Source: RU20A sp042610495
GTDB lineage: Bacteria; Pseudomonadota; Alphaproteobacteria; Rhizobiales; Rhizobiaceae
Direction: 5' to 3'
Assembly (NCBI RefSeq): GCF_042610495.1
Contig: NZ_JBHGAP010000002.1
Coordinates: forward strand, 62,001 to 126,000
DNA: 64,000 nucleotides
Numbering within the stretch: position 1 is the first letter of the stretch; each line of letters opens with the position of its first letter. A model generated the notes under the pieces. It was not told where the DNA came from. It ran no database searches and saw only the letters and a program-made list of their open reading frames with translations. The translations under genes and the position numbers were made by a program. Below, piece by piece: positions 35,885-43,998 of this stretch.

Positions 35885-36763
35885 TCATGCAAACCGCCCC
35901 GCATCGGCCCCGTAATAATTCAGGTAACGGCCAGCGATGTTGGTGATCGGCAGGACGACAAGAACGTCGGTGGTGTTGAAGGCGGCATCGATGACACCCC
36001 CGTCGCCGATCATGGCGCCGAGCCGCAGATAACCCTTGATGAGCGGCGGCAGGGCGGCGAGCGCCTTGCGCTGGTTGATGGCTTCGGCCGGCATCAGATC
36101 CATGATGCGGTAGAGCTCCGGCCGCGCCTTGACGTACCAGTCCGGCTGGACCAGCGCGTTGTGATGCAGGAAGGACAGCGCCAGCGCATGCTCCTCCGGT
36201 ACGATGCCGGGGAAGGAACCGCAGCCGAACATGGCGTCCACGCCATGGCGCAGCGCATAGGCCCAGTTGCCCTGCCACAGCAGCTCGACCGTGCGGCGCG
36301 TGCGGTAGGCGGGCAGGACGCAGGAGCGACCGAGCTCCATGAAGCGCTTGTCGGGGTGACGCGCGATGAGCCCATCCACCTCGAACTCGGATTTCGAATA
36401 GAAGCCGCCCCTTGCGGCCGCCACGTCCTGGCGCAGCAGCCTGTAGGTGCCGACGACGCGGTCTTCCAGGTCGCCGTCGATGGCGTTGTCGATGACGAGC
36501 AGATGATCGCAGATCGCGTCGAAGGCATCCGTTTCCTTACGGCGGCGATGGCACTCGGCGGAAACCTCCGCCTTCATCTCCTCAACGAAAACCTTGTAGC
36601 GCAGGGCAAGTGCTGCCTCGACCTCGGCACTGGTGCGCGCCAGCCGCGTTTCCAGATTGCCGATCCGGCCGAACACATCCTGGTTCGCGCGATCGAATTC
36701 AGACTTCAGCAGGGCCGGAGCTACCGCCGGCTTCAGCCCGGATTCGAGGAGGTCGATCGTCAT
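35885..36763 (-). CDS. olsB: L-ornithine N-alpha-acyltransferase
   Basis: OlsB transfers a 3-hydroxyacyl chain from acyl-ACP to ornithine, the first step of ornithine lipid synthesis. The product resembles the GNAT-fold, hemolysin-like OlsB proteins: a core ALRYKVFVEEMKAEVS, DAFDAICDHLLVID, VVGTYRLLRQ, and KRFMELGRSCVLPAYRTRRT. The end is ITNIAGRYLNYYGADAGRFA. I prefer the start at 36763 (MTIDLLESGLKPAV, 292 residues) over 36802. The Pho box and its -10 lie so close upstream that transcription should begin near 36792, inside the longer form. OlsA, the second enzyme, is encoded at 18885. The position next to tme is one I recall from Sinorhizobium. Confidence 0.88.
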   Translation of the reverse strand: MTIDLLESGLKPAVAPALLKSEFDRANQDVFGRIGNLETRLARTSAEVEAALALRYKVFVEEMKAEVSAECHRRRKETDAFDAICDHLLVIDNAIDGDLEDRVVGTYRLLRQDVAAARGGFYSKSEFEVDGLIARHPDKRFMELGRSCVLPAYRTRRTVELLWQGNWAYALRHGVDAMFGCGSFPGIVPEEHALALSFLHHNALVQPDWYVKARPELYRIMDLMPAEAINQRKALAALPPLIKGYLRLGAMIGDGGVIDAAFNTTDVLVVLPITNIAGRYLNYYGADAGRFA

Positions 36764-36798
36764 GGCGCGTGCCCTGTGTCGCGTGTCGTCAATGGAGG

Positions 36799-36832
36799 CC
36801 ATAAACCACCATTCTGCGACATGAAAGTGACA
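36799..36832 (-). promoter_or_regulatory. Pho box and -10 element upstream of olsB
   Basis: On the minus strand TGTCACT-TTCA-TGTCGCA (36832-36815) matches the PhoB site layout of two 7-bp TGTCA-type repeats spaced by 4 bp. After 10 bp comes TTATGG (36804-36799), a possible -10. PhoB control of ornithine lipid synthesis under phosphate limitation is established in Sinorhizobium. Confidence 0.75.
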
Positions 36833-36882
36833 AGCAACGCAAAAAACTGGCCCCTCACATCTTCCCAGCAGAGGGCAATCGC

Positions 36883-39204
36883 TCAGTCAATCACGAGACG
36901 GGCGATTTCCGAAAGAAGAGCGACGGGATCGGCAGGCTTTGCCAGCACGACATCGGCACCGGCGGCCCGCAGGGCAAAACCGGTTGCGGGCGAGGTATCC
37001 GCCGAGAGCACGAGCACGGGCAGATGCCGCCCGCCATCCGTTTCCCGGGCGCGAATTGCCTGGACCAGCGAGACGGCATCGCCACCGGGCATGTTCACAT
37101 CCGTGATCAGCAGGGCGGGATCGAGGCGCGCCTGTTCCGGGCCTTCGTAGAGAGCGGCCGTCACGGCCGGGAAGCTGCCGACGACGCGGACCGCAAATCC
37201 GGCCTTTTCCAGCACCGAGCGGACCAGCATGGCGTTGACGGGATCGTCCTCGGCCAGGAGCACGCTGCGCTGCGGTGCCGCAAGGCGCCGGGCAGTGACG
37301 TCGAGGGACGCCCCGACCGGCGGCGCGTCCCGCAGCACGGGTCGATTGTCGTTGATGGCATCACGCGTCTCGATGCCCTTCATGCGTCCCTTGAGGACAT
37401 CGACAAGGGTCCGCTCGCGCAAGGGACGGATGAGCCAGGTCTGGTAGCCTTCGGCTTGATGAAGCGGATGGACGAGGCGTTCTTCGGGATTGAGAAGGCA
37501 GGTCTTGCGCAGCTGCGGGCCGGCCAGATGCGGATGGCGCGCCAGCAGCTGGCGAAACTCTGGTGCATGGCGATGATCGACGATGACGTCGGTCAGAACG
37601 GCCACACCTGCCGCCGTGCTGCTGACCGCCGCCTCGGCCTCGCCGATGCAGGTGGCCACGATGGCCGTGCCACCGAGCGAGGAGATGGTGCCGGACAGCG
37701 CCCGCGCAACGGGGCCGGCAGGGGCGAGAATGAGGGCGACCGTGCCCGAAAGCACCCGCGACGGCGTTTCGGCCGGGGCCACTGACGCCTTGTCGAGCGG
37801 GAAGCGGATGGTGAAGCAGCTGCCTCGCCCCGGCCGGCTGGCCGCCGTCAGCGATCCGCCGAAGGCCGTCATGATGCGGCGGGATATGGACAGGCCCAGA
37901 CCGGTGCCGCCCGATTTCTGTGCCGTGGCACCGGCTTGTTCGAAGGCGTCGAAGACCCGTGCCAGCTCGGCCTCCGTCATGCCGTCACCGCTGTCTTCCA
38001 CATGGATGACGAGATCGTGGGCGTCGAGCGCGGCGGAGACGAGCACGCCGCCTTTCGCTGTAAATTTCACGGCATTTCCAATCACATTGAAAAGCACCTG
38101 CCTGAGGCGCGGTGCATCGAATGTCAGCGTCGGCGGAATGGCGGCCGACACGGTCGAGGCGATTTCGATGCCCTTGTCATGGGCACGGCTGGACAGCATC
38201 TCGACCACGCTTTCAATCAGCTCGCGCAGCGGATGCGGGCCGGGGCGCAGTTCGAAACGGCCGGCCTCGATGCTGGAAAAGTCCAGCAGGTCCTCCACGA
38301 GTTGAACGAGCGCGTGGCCGGACTGGCTGATGCCCGCGAGATAATTGCCCTGTTCGGGCGTGAGGCGGGTCTGGGCCAAGAGGTTGCTCATGCCCAGAAT
38401 GCCGGCCAGCGGGGTGCGGATTTCATGGCTGACGGTCGCCAGCAGCTGCGACTTTGCCTGGCTCGTCTGCTCGGCGGCCCGACGCGCGGCCTCGTTGGCA
38501 CGCATGACGCGCTCCTCGCGCGTCATGTCGCGGCCGATCGAGTGCATGGTCAGCTGGCCGGTCTCGGCATCGCGCACCATGACATTGTGCCAGTCGTAGA
38601 CGCGCAGGCCATCCAGACCCGGCACACGCACGCGGTGGTGATCGTGCCCCTCGGCCGCTTCGCAAAGAAAGCCCAGCTCGTCACAGGTCCGGCCGATCGG
38701 ATCGACGGTGCCGGCAAGATGGCGCACCACGGCATTGGCCGCCACGATGCGACCGAGCGGATCGCGCGTCATCGCGATGTCACCCAGGGCGTCATGGATG
38801 CTGAAGAGAAGTTCGCGGGTTTCAGCCCGCTCCCAGCGTCGGTCGCCGCGCCGTTCGGCCGCTTCCTGACGACGCGATGTGCGGCGGAGGAACGAGAGCG
38901 CACCGACAACGCCGGCGGCGGCCACGCCGGCGGCGAGCACGCCAAGGCCGACGCCGAAGCCGGCTCCGAAGACGAAGGCGGAAGACAGAAGCCCCGTCGC
39001 CGCCACCAGCACATTGCCCAGCGGCACCGTGTCAGCCCGGTCTTTCTCCACGAGACTGCCGGCGGGACCGCCCGCAAGGCGACTGCTGCGCTCGGGTGCT
39101 ACGGGCTTGGTCTCTGCGCGACGGTCGCGGGCACGCCGCCTCTCATGGCGGGAGGCCGTGAAAGCGGAGCGGACGCGATCCTGGAGCCGGAATGGTTCTA
39201 TCAT
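36883..39204 (-). CDS. Hybrid histidine kinase with degenerate internal receiver and C-terminal receiver
   Basis: A 773-residue sensor kinase from 39204 (MIEPFRLQDRVRSAFTASRH). A basic N-terminus leads to two closely spaced membrane helices (about 63-83 and 85-106) with almost no periplasmic loop. A PAS-like domain (about 130-245) follows, then HisKA with the H-box VSHEIRTPLAGILG (His at about 260) and a HATPase with GNAVKF, DSGDGM and GGTGLGLSISRR. A segment at about 520-630 looks like a receiver that has lost its acidic pocket. The C-terminal receiver keeps LLAEDDPVN, the phospho-acceptor Asp in LLITDVNMPGG (about 702) and the Lys in LAKPADP. No partner gene is adjacent. Sensing is probably cytoplasmic or within the membrane. 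The target is unknown. Confidence 0.88.
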   Translation of the reverse strand: MIEPFRLQDRVRSAFTASRHERRRARDRRAETKPVAPERSSRLAGGPAGSLVEKDRADTVPLGNVLVAATGLLSSAFVFGAGFGVGLGVLAAGVAAAGVVGALSFLRRTSRRQEAAERRGDRRWERAETRELLFSIHDALGDIAMTRDPLGRIVAANAVVRHLAGTVDPIGRTCDELGFLCEAAEGHDHHRVRVPGLDGLRVYDWHNVMVRDAETGQLTMHSIGRDMTREERVMRANEAARRAAEQTSQAKSQLLATVSHEIRTPLAGILGMSNLLAQTRLTPEQGNYLAGISQSGHALVQLVEDLLDFSSIEAGRFELRPGPHPLRELIESVVEMLSSRAHDKGIEIASTVSAAIPPTLTFDAPRLRQVLFNVIGNAVKFTAKGGVLVSAALDAHDLVIHVEDSGDGMTEAELARVFDAFEQAGATAQKSGGTGLGLSISRRIMTAFGGSLTAASRPGRGSCFTIRFPLDKASVAPAETPSRVLSGTVALILAPAGPVARALSGTISSLGGTAIVATCIGEAEAAVSSTAAGVAVLTDVIVDHRHAPEFRQLLARHPHLAGPQLRKTCLLNPEERLVHPLHQAEGYQTWLIRPLRERTLVDVLKGRMKGIETRDAINDNRPVLRDAPPVGASLDVTARRLAAPQRSVLLAEDDPVNAMLVRSVLEKAGFAVRVVGSFPAVTAALYEGPEQARLDPALLITDVNMPGGDAVSLVQAIRARETDGGRHLPVLVLSADTSPATGFALRAAGADVVLAKPADPVALLSEIARLVID

Positions 39205-39260
39205 GCGTGCCGGATTAGCACGCCACCCGTTCCCATTCGCTTCAGGTGGTCGCTCGCATT

Positions 39261-39767
39261 TTAACGATCGGCCTTCCGGCGCGGCAGAAGCTCGTCGAGG
39301 ATGATCGCGCCGGCGCCAAGCGTGATGTAGCTGTCGGCGAGATTGAAGACGGCAAAGGACCAGCTCTGTGTGTGAACGAGCACATAGTCCACGACATAGC
39401 CGAAGATCAGCTTGTCGATGAGATTGCCGATCGCACCGGCGATGATCATGGCATAGCCGAGATGGGCAAGGCCGCGATGCTTCGGCGTCTTCTTCCAGAG
39501 CCACAGCACGAAGGCGACGACGGCAAGCCGGAGTGCAATGATGAATTCCGTCTCCATGCCCGACAGCATGGAAAAGGCCACGCCGTAATTGTGGGTGAGG
39601 TAGAGCGCCAGCACCGGCAGCAGCGACACGGATTGCTCGAAAGGCAGGATGTCGCTCAGTACCACCTTGATGACCTGGTCGAGCGCCACGGCCAGCAGGA
39701 TGAAGGCCGCGATCGGCAGCGGGCGGGAAAAGAGCGCGGGGCGCGGGGCGTCCGGTTCGGCGGTCAT
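39261..39767 (-). CDS. lspA: Lipoprotein signal peptidase (signal peptidase II)
   Basis: LspA cleaves prolipoprotein signal peptides after diacylglyceryl modification, in the inner membrane. The 168-residue protein has four membrane segments and the two catalytic aspartates in GAIGNLIDKL and VFNLADSYITLG. NYGVAFSML is the third signature. I choose 39767 (MTAEPDAPRPALFSRP) because AGGA precedes it by four bases. ATGs at 39779 and 39791 are in frame, and the latter would overlap trmH by 11 bp. It is the last gene of the methylase-trmH-lspA unit. The next enzyme, Lnt, is at 12820. Confidence 0.94.
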   Translation of the reverse strand: MTAEPDAPRPALFSRPLPIAAFILLAVALDQVIKVVLSDILPFEQSVSLLPVLALYLTHNYGVAFSMLSGMETEFIIALRLAVVAFVLWLWKKTPKHRGLAHLGYAMIIAGAIGNLIDKLIFGYVVDYVLVHTQSWSFAVFNLADSYITLGAGAIILDELLPRRKADR

Positions 39768-39780
39768 ATCATCCTGCATA

Positions 39781-40638
39781 TCAGCGGGCATCCAGGGTCA
39801 GGAGATGGCGGCGGGCCTCGAAGAGCATGATGCCGGTGGCGATGGCGAGGTTCAGCGAATCGGCCCGGCCGGCCTGCGGAATGCGGGCGAGCGCATCGGC
39901 CTGCCGCGCCAGTTCGTCCGGAAGGCCGGACTGTTCGTTGCCCATCAGCAGCACGACGGGGGCGGCCTTGTAATCAATGGTGCGGTAGTCGACGGCGCCG
40001 GCGAGATGGGTCGCGACCACCCGTGCCCTCGCCTGCTTCTTCCAGGCGATGAACTCTTCGGGCGTTGCACGGCTGACGGGCATGGCGAAGACAGAGCCCA
40101 TGGTGGCGCGTACCGTTTCCATGGCAAACGGGTCCGTCGTATCGCCGACGAGGATGACGCCGGAGGCTCCGGCAGCGTCCGCCGTGCGGATTACCGTGCC
40201 GAGATTGCCGGGGTCGCGCACGCGGTCGAGGGCGACATAGGTCTCGCCATCCGCCGGGCGGATGTCAGAGAGGCGGCGATACTGCTGGTCGAAGATGCCG
40301 ACCACCATCTGCGGATTGTCGCGCCTCGTGATGGCGGACAGCACCTTCTCGCTGACTTCGAGCACGAGGCCGCCGCGCGACACGGTCTTCAGCGCCGCCT
40401 GCTCCACTGCCGGCTTGCCCTTGACGTTCTTGGCATAGACCAGCGTGCGGATGGTCCAGCCGAGGTCGAGCGCATCGATGACGAGCTTCAGGCCCTCGGC
40501 CATGAAGGTGCCGGTCTCGTCGCGGTGCTTCTTCAGCGCAAGCGCCTTGATGTCCTTGATGATGGGATTGGCAAGGCTGGTGACGTCCTTGATCTGCCCG
40601 ACCTTCGAAGGCCCTTCGTTGCGTCTGTCTTGCGTCAT
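39781..40638 (-). CDS. SpoU/TrmH-family RNA 2'-O-methyltransferase
   Basis: A SPOUT-fold RNA ribose methylase of 285 residues. The N-terminal substrate-binding domain (about 15-105, with SLANPIIKDIKALALKKHRD and GTFMAEGLKLVIDAL) resembles RlmB/TsnR-type proteins. The catalytic domain has the three SpoU motifs: LDRVRDPGNLGTVIRTADA, VLLMGNEQSGLPDEL, and ADSLNLAIATGIMLFEA. The rRNA or tRNA target cannot be assigned from sequence. Its ATG overlaps the stop of the upstream methylase gene (ATGA), indicating coupled translation of two RNA-modification genes. Confidence 0.9.
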   Translation of the reverse strand: MTQDRRNEGPSKVGQIKDVTSLANPIIKDIKALALKKHRDETGTFMAEGLKLVIDALDLGWTIRTLVYAKNVKGKPAVEQAALKTVSRGGLVLEVSEKVLSAITRRDNPQMVVGIFDQQYRRLSDIRPADGETYVALDRVRDPGNLGTVIRTADAAGASGVILVGDTTDPFAMETVRATMGSVFAMPVSRATPEEFIAWKKQARARVVATHLAGAVDYRTIDYKAAPVVLLMGNEQSGLPDELARQADALARIPQAGRADSLNLAIATGIMLFEARRHLLTLDAR

Positions 40639-41855
40639 GCGGGCACCCAGCGGCTGAAAAGCGAGGTCGAGAGCGCGCGGCCCGGCGTTGCCGCGTCGAG
40701 CCCCGCCTCGCGAATGATGAGTTCGCCGGATTCGACGACGCCGCCACGGCCGCGCATCACCTCGCGCAGGAGCTCGTGGATCGAATAGAAGCTAGCCCGG
40801 ATCGAATAGGCCGTCAGGACGAGGCCGCGGGCATCATCCGAGAGGATGGCCCGGCAGGTGTCGAGCATGGCCGGCAGGTGGTCGAAGAGGTGCCAGACCT
40901 CGCCGTTCGGGCCACGGCCGAATTTCGGCGGGTCGGTGAGGATGATGTCGTAGCGGCTGCCGCGGCGCTCCTCGCGCTGCACGAATTTCATGGCGTCCTC
41001 GCAGATCCAGCGGATCGGCAGGTCGGTGAGCCGCCCGATCGTCTGGTTCTCGCGCGCCCAGCCGATCGCCTTCTTCGAGGCATCGACATGGGTGACCTCG
41101 CAGCCGGCACGCGCCGCGATCAGCGAGGCGACGCCGGTATAGCCGAAGAGGTTCAGCACCTTCAGCGGGCGCCCTGCCTTTTGTGCTTCGCCGGCCAGCC
41201 AGCGCCAGTGGGCGAGCTGCTCGGGAAAGACGCCGACATGGCGGAAGGCGGTGAAACGGCCGAGGAAATCCGTGTCGAGAAGACGCATGGGCCAGGTCTC
41301 GCCGAGCGGCAGGCCGGGAAAGCGCCAGCGGCCCATGCCTTCCTCATCCGTGTCGCCGGTAAAGACCGCATCGGCTTTCTCCCAGACGGAGGCGGGAAGC
41401 GAACGCGGCCAGAGCGCCTGCGCCTCGGGGCGCACGATGCGGTAGGGGCCGTACTGTTCCAGCTTTTCGCCGTCGCCGCTGTCGATGAGATGATAATCGC
41501 CGCCGGCGACGGTTTCGAGGATCAGCGGCACGCGCTCGGCCGGCTTCTCGCCGCTGCGCGCCACCATGACGTAACGGGGCGCGGCCTCCGTCGCGGCGCC
41601 CGGTTCGCGGGCCGGAGTACGCTCGCGCTTCGGCTGGGCAGAGGGCGCGGCCGACCTCGGCTGCTCCGCATCGCGCTTGCGGTCGGGCGACAGGCGTTCG
41701 GACGCCTGCGGACGCGCGGCGCGCGGCGATGCGGCCTTGCCGCCGGCAGCGGCCGGACGCTTGTCTGCCCCTTTCGGGCCTGGCTTGCCAGAGGGCTTAC
41801 CAGAGAGCTTGCCCTTGGCCGGGCCTCCGGCGGGGCGCTTCTGCCTATCCTTCAC
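40635..41855 (-). CDS. Class I SAM-dependent methyltransferase, RlmI-like, with basic low-complexity N-terminus
   Basis: A 406-residue methylase. Residues 1-92 are a Lys/Pro/Ala/Gly/Arg-rich, presumably disordered tail (for example GGPAKGKLSGKPSGKPGPKG). The remainder matches the RlmI/RlmK type of rRNA cytosine methylases: VLNLFGYTGVASLIAARAG (SAM site), HVDASKKAIGWARENQ, and DIILTDPPKFGRGPNGE with the DPPxF catalytic-type motif. A PUA-like domain typical of RlmI is not evident; YHLIDSGDGEKLEQYGPYRI precedes the catalytic part instead. An rRNA substrate is likely from the family and from the RNA-binding tail, but the position modified is unknown. The gene is first of an operon with trmH and lspA. 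Confidence 0.85.
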   Translation of the reverse strand: MKDRQKRPAGGPAKGKLSGKPSGKPGPKGADKRPAAAGGKAASPRAARPQASERLSPDRKRDAEQPRSAAPSAQPKRERTPAREPGAATEAAPRYVMVARSGEKPAERVPLILETVAGGDYHLIDSGDGEKLEQYGPYRIVRPEAQALWPRSLPASVWEKADAVFTGDTDEEGMGRWRFPGLPLGETWPMRLLDTDFLGRFTAFRHVGVFPEQLAHWRWLAGEAQKAGRPLKVLNLFGYTGVASLIAARAGCEVTHVDASKKAIGWARENQTIGRLTDLPIRWICEDAMKFVQREERRGSRYDIILTDPPKFGRGPNGEVWHLFDHLPAMLDTCRAILSDDARGLVLTAYSIRASFYSIHELLREVMRGRGGVVESGELIIREAGLDAATPGRALSTSLFSRWVPA

Positions 41856-41973
41856 GTGGACGTTCCCGTGCGATCAACTGACTGTTCTTGGTCTGGTCGC
41901 TGCCCATAGAGCATTTTTCACGCGATGGGAAACGCCCACCGCCCGTTTACGCATCGAGAGCCGGCGATTGGGC

Positions 41974-42312
41974 TCAATTCTTGACGGGGACGATGGCCTG
42001 GGAGGCGGCCTCGGCGCGCTGGCGCTGGCGTTCCGCCTCGCTCTGCCACTTCACGGCATCGGTCGCACCGGCGCGGGCCCGCTTGCGATGCTTGCCCTGA
42101 CCGAGCCAGGTGGCGAAGGAGCCGATGATCATGCCGAGGATCGTTGCGGCAAAGAGGAAGACGAAGAAGGGCGCGGAAACCGACAAAACGGCGTCGGACG
42201 GCTCGAAGGGATTGAGCGCCAGCGTCACGGCCTGACGGTTGGCGACGGACAGGACGATCAGCACGATGGCGATCGGCACGAGCACGACGATGTTGACGGT
42301 CTTCCTGAACAT
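41974..42312 (-). CDS. LapA-domain (DUF1049) membrane protein
   Basis: A 112-residue inner-membrane protein from 42312 (MFRKTVNIVVLVPIAIVLIV). Two membrane helices (about 6-25 and 43-66) flank SVANRQAVTLALNPFEPSD, the LapA/DUF1049 hallmark. A basic, Gln/Ala-rich cytoplasmic tail with coiled-coil character (AEAERQRQRAEAAS) ends the protein. In E. coli LapA/LapB regulate LPS assembly, but the rhizobial homologue has no known role. It lies 149 bp downstream of ihfB, the same order as in many proteobacteria (ihfB then lapA). A 128-residue version from 42360 is possible but adds only His/Arg-rich codons. Confidence 0.85.
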   Translation of the reverse strand: MFRKTVNIVVLVPIAIVLIVLSVANRQAVTLALNPFEPSDAVLSVSAPFFVFLFAATILGMIIGSFATWLGQGKHRKRARAGATDAVKWQSEAERQRQRAEAASQAIVPVKN

Positions 42313-42410
42313 TTCTTTCTCACGCCTCCGGTGCGGGTGCCGACACCGATGCCGGGTCACTCCGGCATAAACAGGGCGGCCGCGCCGGAAGGCAAGAGGC
42401 CGTCACCGAC

Positions 42411-42451
42411 CGGGATGCCTGAGCCGGGTCTGTCGACCCAGGCGCATCCCG
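42411..42451 (-). terminator. Large hairpin after ihfB
   Basis: CGGGATGC (42411-42418) pairs with GCATCCCG (42444-42451). Inside, GCCGGGTC and GACCCAGGC pair with small bulges. It begins about 10 bp beyond the ihfB stop. There is no T-run, so it may be an mRNA-stabilising structure rather than a terminator. Confidence 0.4.
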
Positions 42452-42461
42452 ATCATCGGGC

Positions 42462-42764
42462 TCAGTCGTCGTCCTTGTCGGCCATGCCGGGGTTCAGGCG
42501 CTCGCGCAGTTCCTTGCCGGTCTTGAAGAAGGGAACCCACTTTTCCTCGACGAACACGCTGTCGCCGGTGCGCGGGTTGCGGCCGGAGCGCGACGGGCGG
42601 TTCTTGACGGAGAAGGCGCCGAAACCGCGCAGTTCCACGCGGTTGCCGGCGGCCAGCGCGTCGGTGATTTCGTCCAGAACGGCATTGACGATGTTCTCGA
42701 CGTCGCGGTGATAGAGGTGCGGATTGCGCGCCGCGACGATCTGTACCAGTTCCGACTTGATCAC
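42462..42764 (-). CDS. ihfB: Integration host factor subunit beta
   Basis: IhfB with IhfA makes the DNA-bending heterodimer that assists RpoN promoters, replication and recombination. The 100-residue protein is read from a GTG at 42764 (VIKSELVQIVAARNPHLYHR), with GAGGGG five bases upstream. The DNA-binding arm signature is ELRGFGAFSVKNRPSRSGRNPRTG, and the C-terminal helix KTGKELRERLN is typical. A longer version from 42800 adds 12 residues without support. It lies 105 bp downstream of sppA. With RpoN also in the window, co-function at sigma-54 promoters is expected but is general knowledge. Confidence 0.95.
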   Translation of the reverse strand: MIKSELVQIVAARNPHLYHRDVENIVNAVLDEITDALAAGNRVELRGFGAFSVKNRPSRSGRNPRTGDSVFVEEKWVPFFKTGKELRERLNPGMADKDDD

Positions 42765-42869
42765 TGTCGCCCCTCGCCTTGTTCCCAAAAATGACATCAA
42801 CCGGGGAGTCTTGACCCATGCGGTGCCGCAAGCGCCCTCACTGGGCGCCGGCCGGCCTTGCGCTCCCTC

Positions 42870-43826
42870 TTAGCGTGGCTCAACCTGCCAAACGGAAACC
42901 ATACCGTCAAGAAACAACTTGTCGGTGATGTGCTTTTCTATGCCCTGAAAAGATTGAAAAAACTGGCTTCCCGCGCGTTCGGCAAGGGCATTGGCAAGCG
43001 AACCGAGACCGAAGGGCAGGCCGGTCGATGGCGCACGCCACTCAATCAGGGGAAGTTCCTTGTCGATTTTGCGCGTTTCCAGATAGGCCTTGATTTCCGG
43101 ATCGCCGCCGAGGTCGTCGACAAGCCCCGCAGCCTTGGCCTGCCGGCCGGTCAGGATGCGGCCGTCAGCGAGCTGTCGGGCGGCGGCCGGGTCCATGCCG
43201 CGGCGCTCGGCGACGCGATCGACGAACCAGCCGAAACTGTCGTCGATCATCGCCTTGATCATGGCCTGTGCTTCGGGCGAGGCCGGATGGAAGGGCGACG
43301 GCTCCGCCTTCAGCGGGGCGGACTTGATCTCTTCGAGCGAGACACCGAGCTTGTCGAGCAACGGCTTGATCTGCGGATACTGGAAGATGACGCCGATCGA
43401 GCCGGTGATGGAGGTTTCGCCTGCAACGATATGGTCGGCGCCGATCGCGATCATGTAGCCGGCGGAGGCAGCCAGCGTGCGGATATCGGCGACGACGGGC
43501 TTCTTGGCCGAGATGCGGCGCAGCGCCTTGTAGATCGCCTCGCCGCCATAGGTGGTGCCGCCGGGCGAGGAGATGGAGACGACGAGCGCCTTGACCGCAT
43601 CGCTCTTTTCGATCGCGTCGAGGCGCTCCAGCAGTTCGCGGTCATCCTGGATGAGGCCGGAAATGGTGACCCGTGCGACATGCGGCACGGCCTGGCGGCT
43701 GCTGCTGCTGCCAAGCAGGAGGACGGCGGCGAGCACCGCAATCAGCGCGATTGCGATGGCGGCAAAGCGCCAGAAAGCCAGTCGCGAACGCAGGCGGCGG
43801 CGGTCGAGAAGCGCGAGATCGTCCAT
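42870..43826 (-). CDS. sppA: Signal peptide peptidase SppA, S49 family
   Basis: A membrane-anchored serine protease that degrades cleaved signal peptides. The 318-residue product has one N-terminal membrane anchor (about 20-40) and is the short, single-domain form of the family. Key regions are VVSISSPGGTTYGGEAIYKAL (substrate site), TLAASAGYMIAIGADHIVA with the catalytic Ser, and ITGSIGVIFQYPQIKPLLDKLGV, where the general-base Lys is usual. The C-terminal part (ILTGRQAKAAGLVDDLGG) completes the fold. It lies divergent from lptC and upstream of ihfB on the minus strand. Confidence 0.94.
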   Translation of the reverse strand: MDDLALLDRRRLRSRLAFWRFAAIAIALIAVLAAVLLLGSSSSRQAVPHVARVTISGLIQDDRELLERLDAIEKSDAVKALVVSISSPGGTTYGGEAIYKALRRISAKKPVVADIRTLAASAGYMIAIGADHIVAGETSITGSIGVIFQYPQIKPLLDKLGVSLEEIKSAPLKAEPSPFHPASPEAQAMIKAMIDDSFGWFVDRVAERRGMDPAAARQLADGRILTGRQAKAAGLVDDLGGDPEIKAYLETRKIDKELPLIEWRAPSTGLPFGLGSLANALAERAGSQFFQSFQGIEKHITDKLFLDGMVSVWQVEPR

Positions 43827-43998
43827 TCCCTATCCTTCCGGTTTGCGCAGAATCGAACGGGCGATGCGCTGGGTTGGCAAACAATTAAGCGCTTCCATTG
43901 TAGCCTGCCAGAAAAATCGCCATATTCGCTGCGTTCAACGCCACCTACCAAACGCGCCCCGCAAGCGGGCCCCCGCGAGGAAGTCGAAAGCCCGCTTC

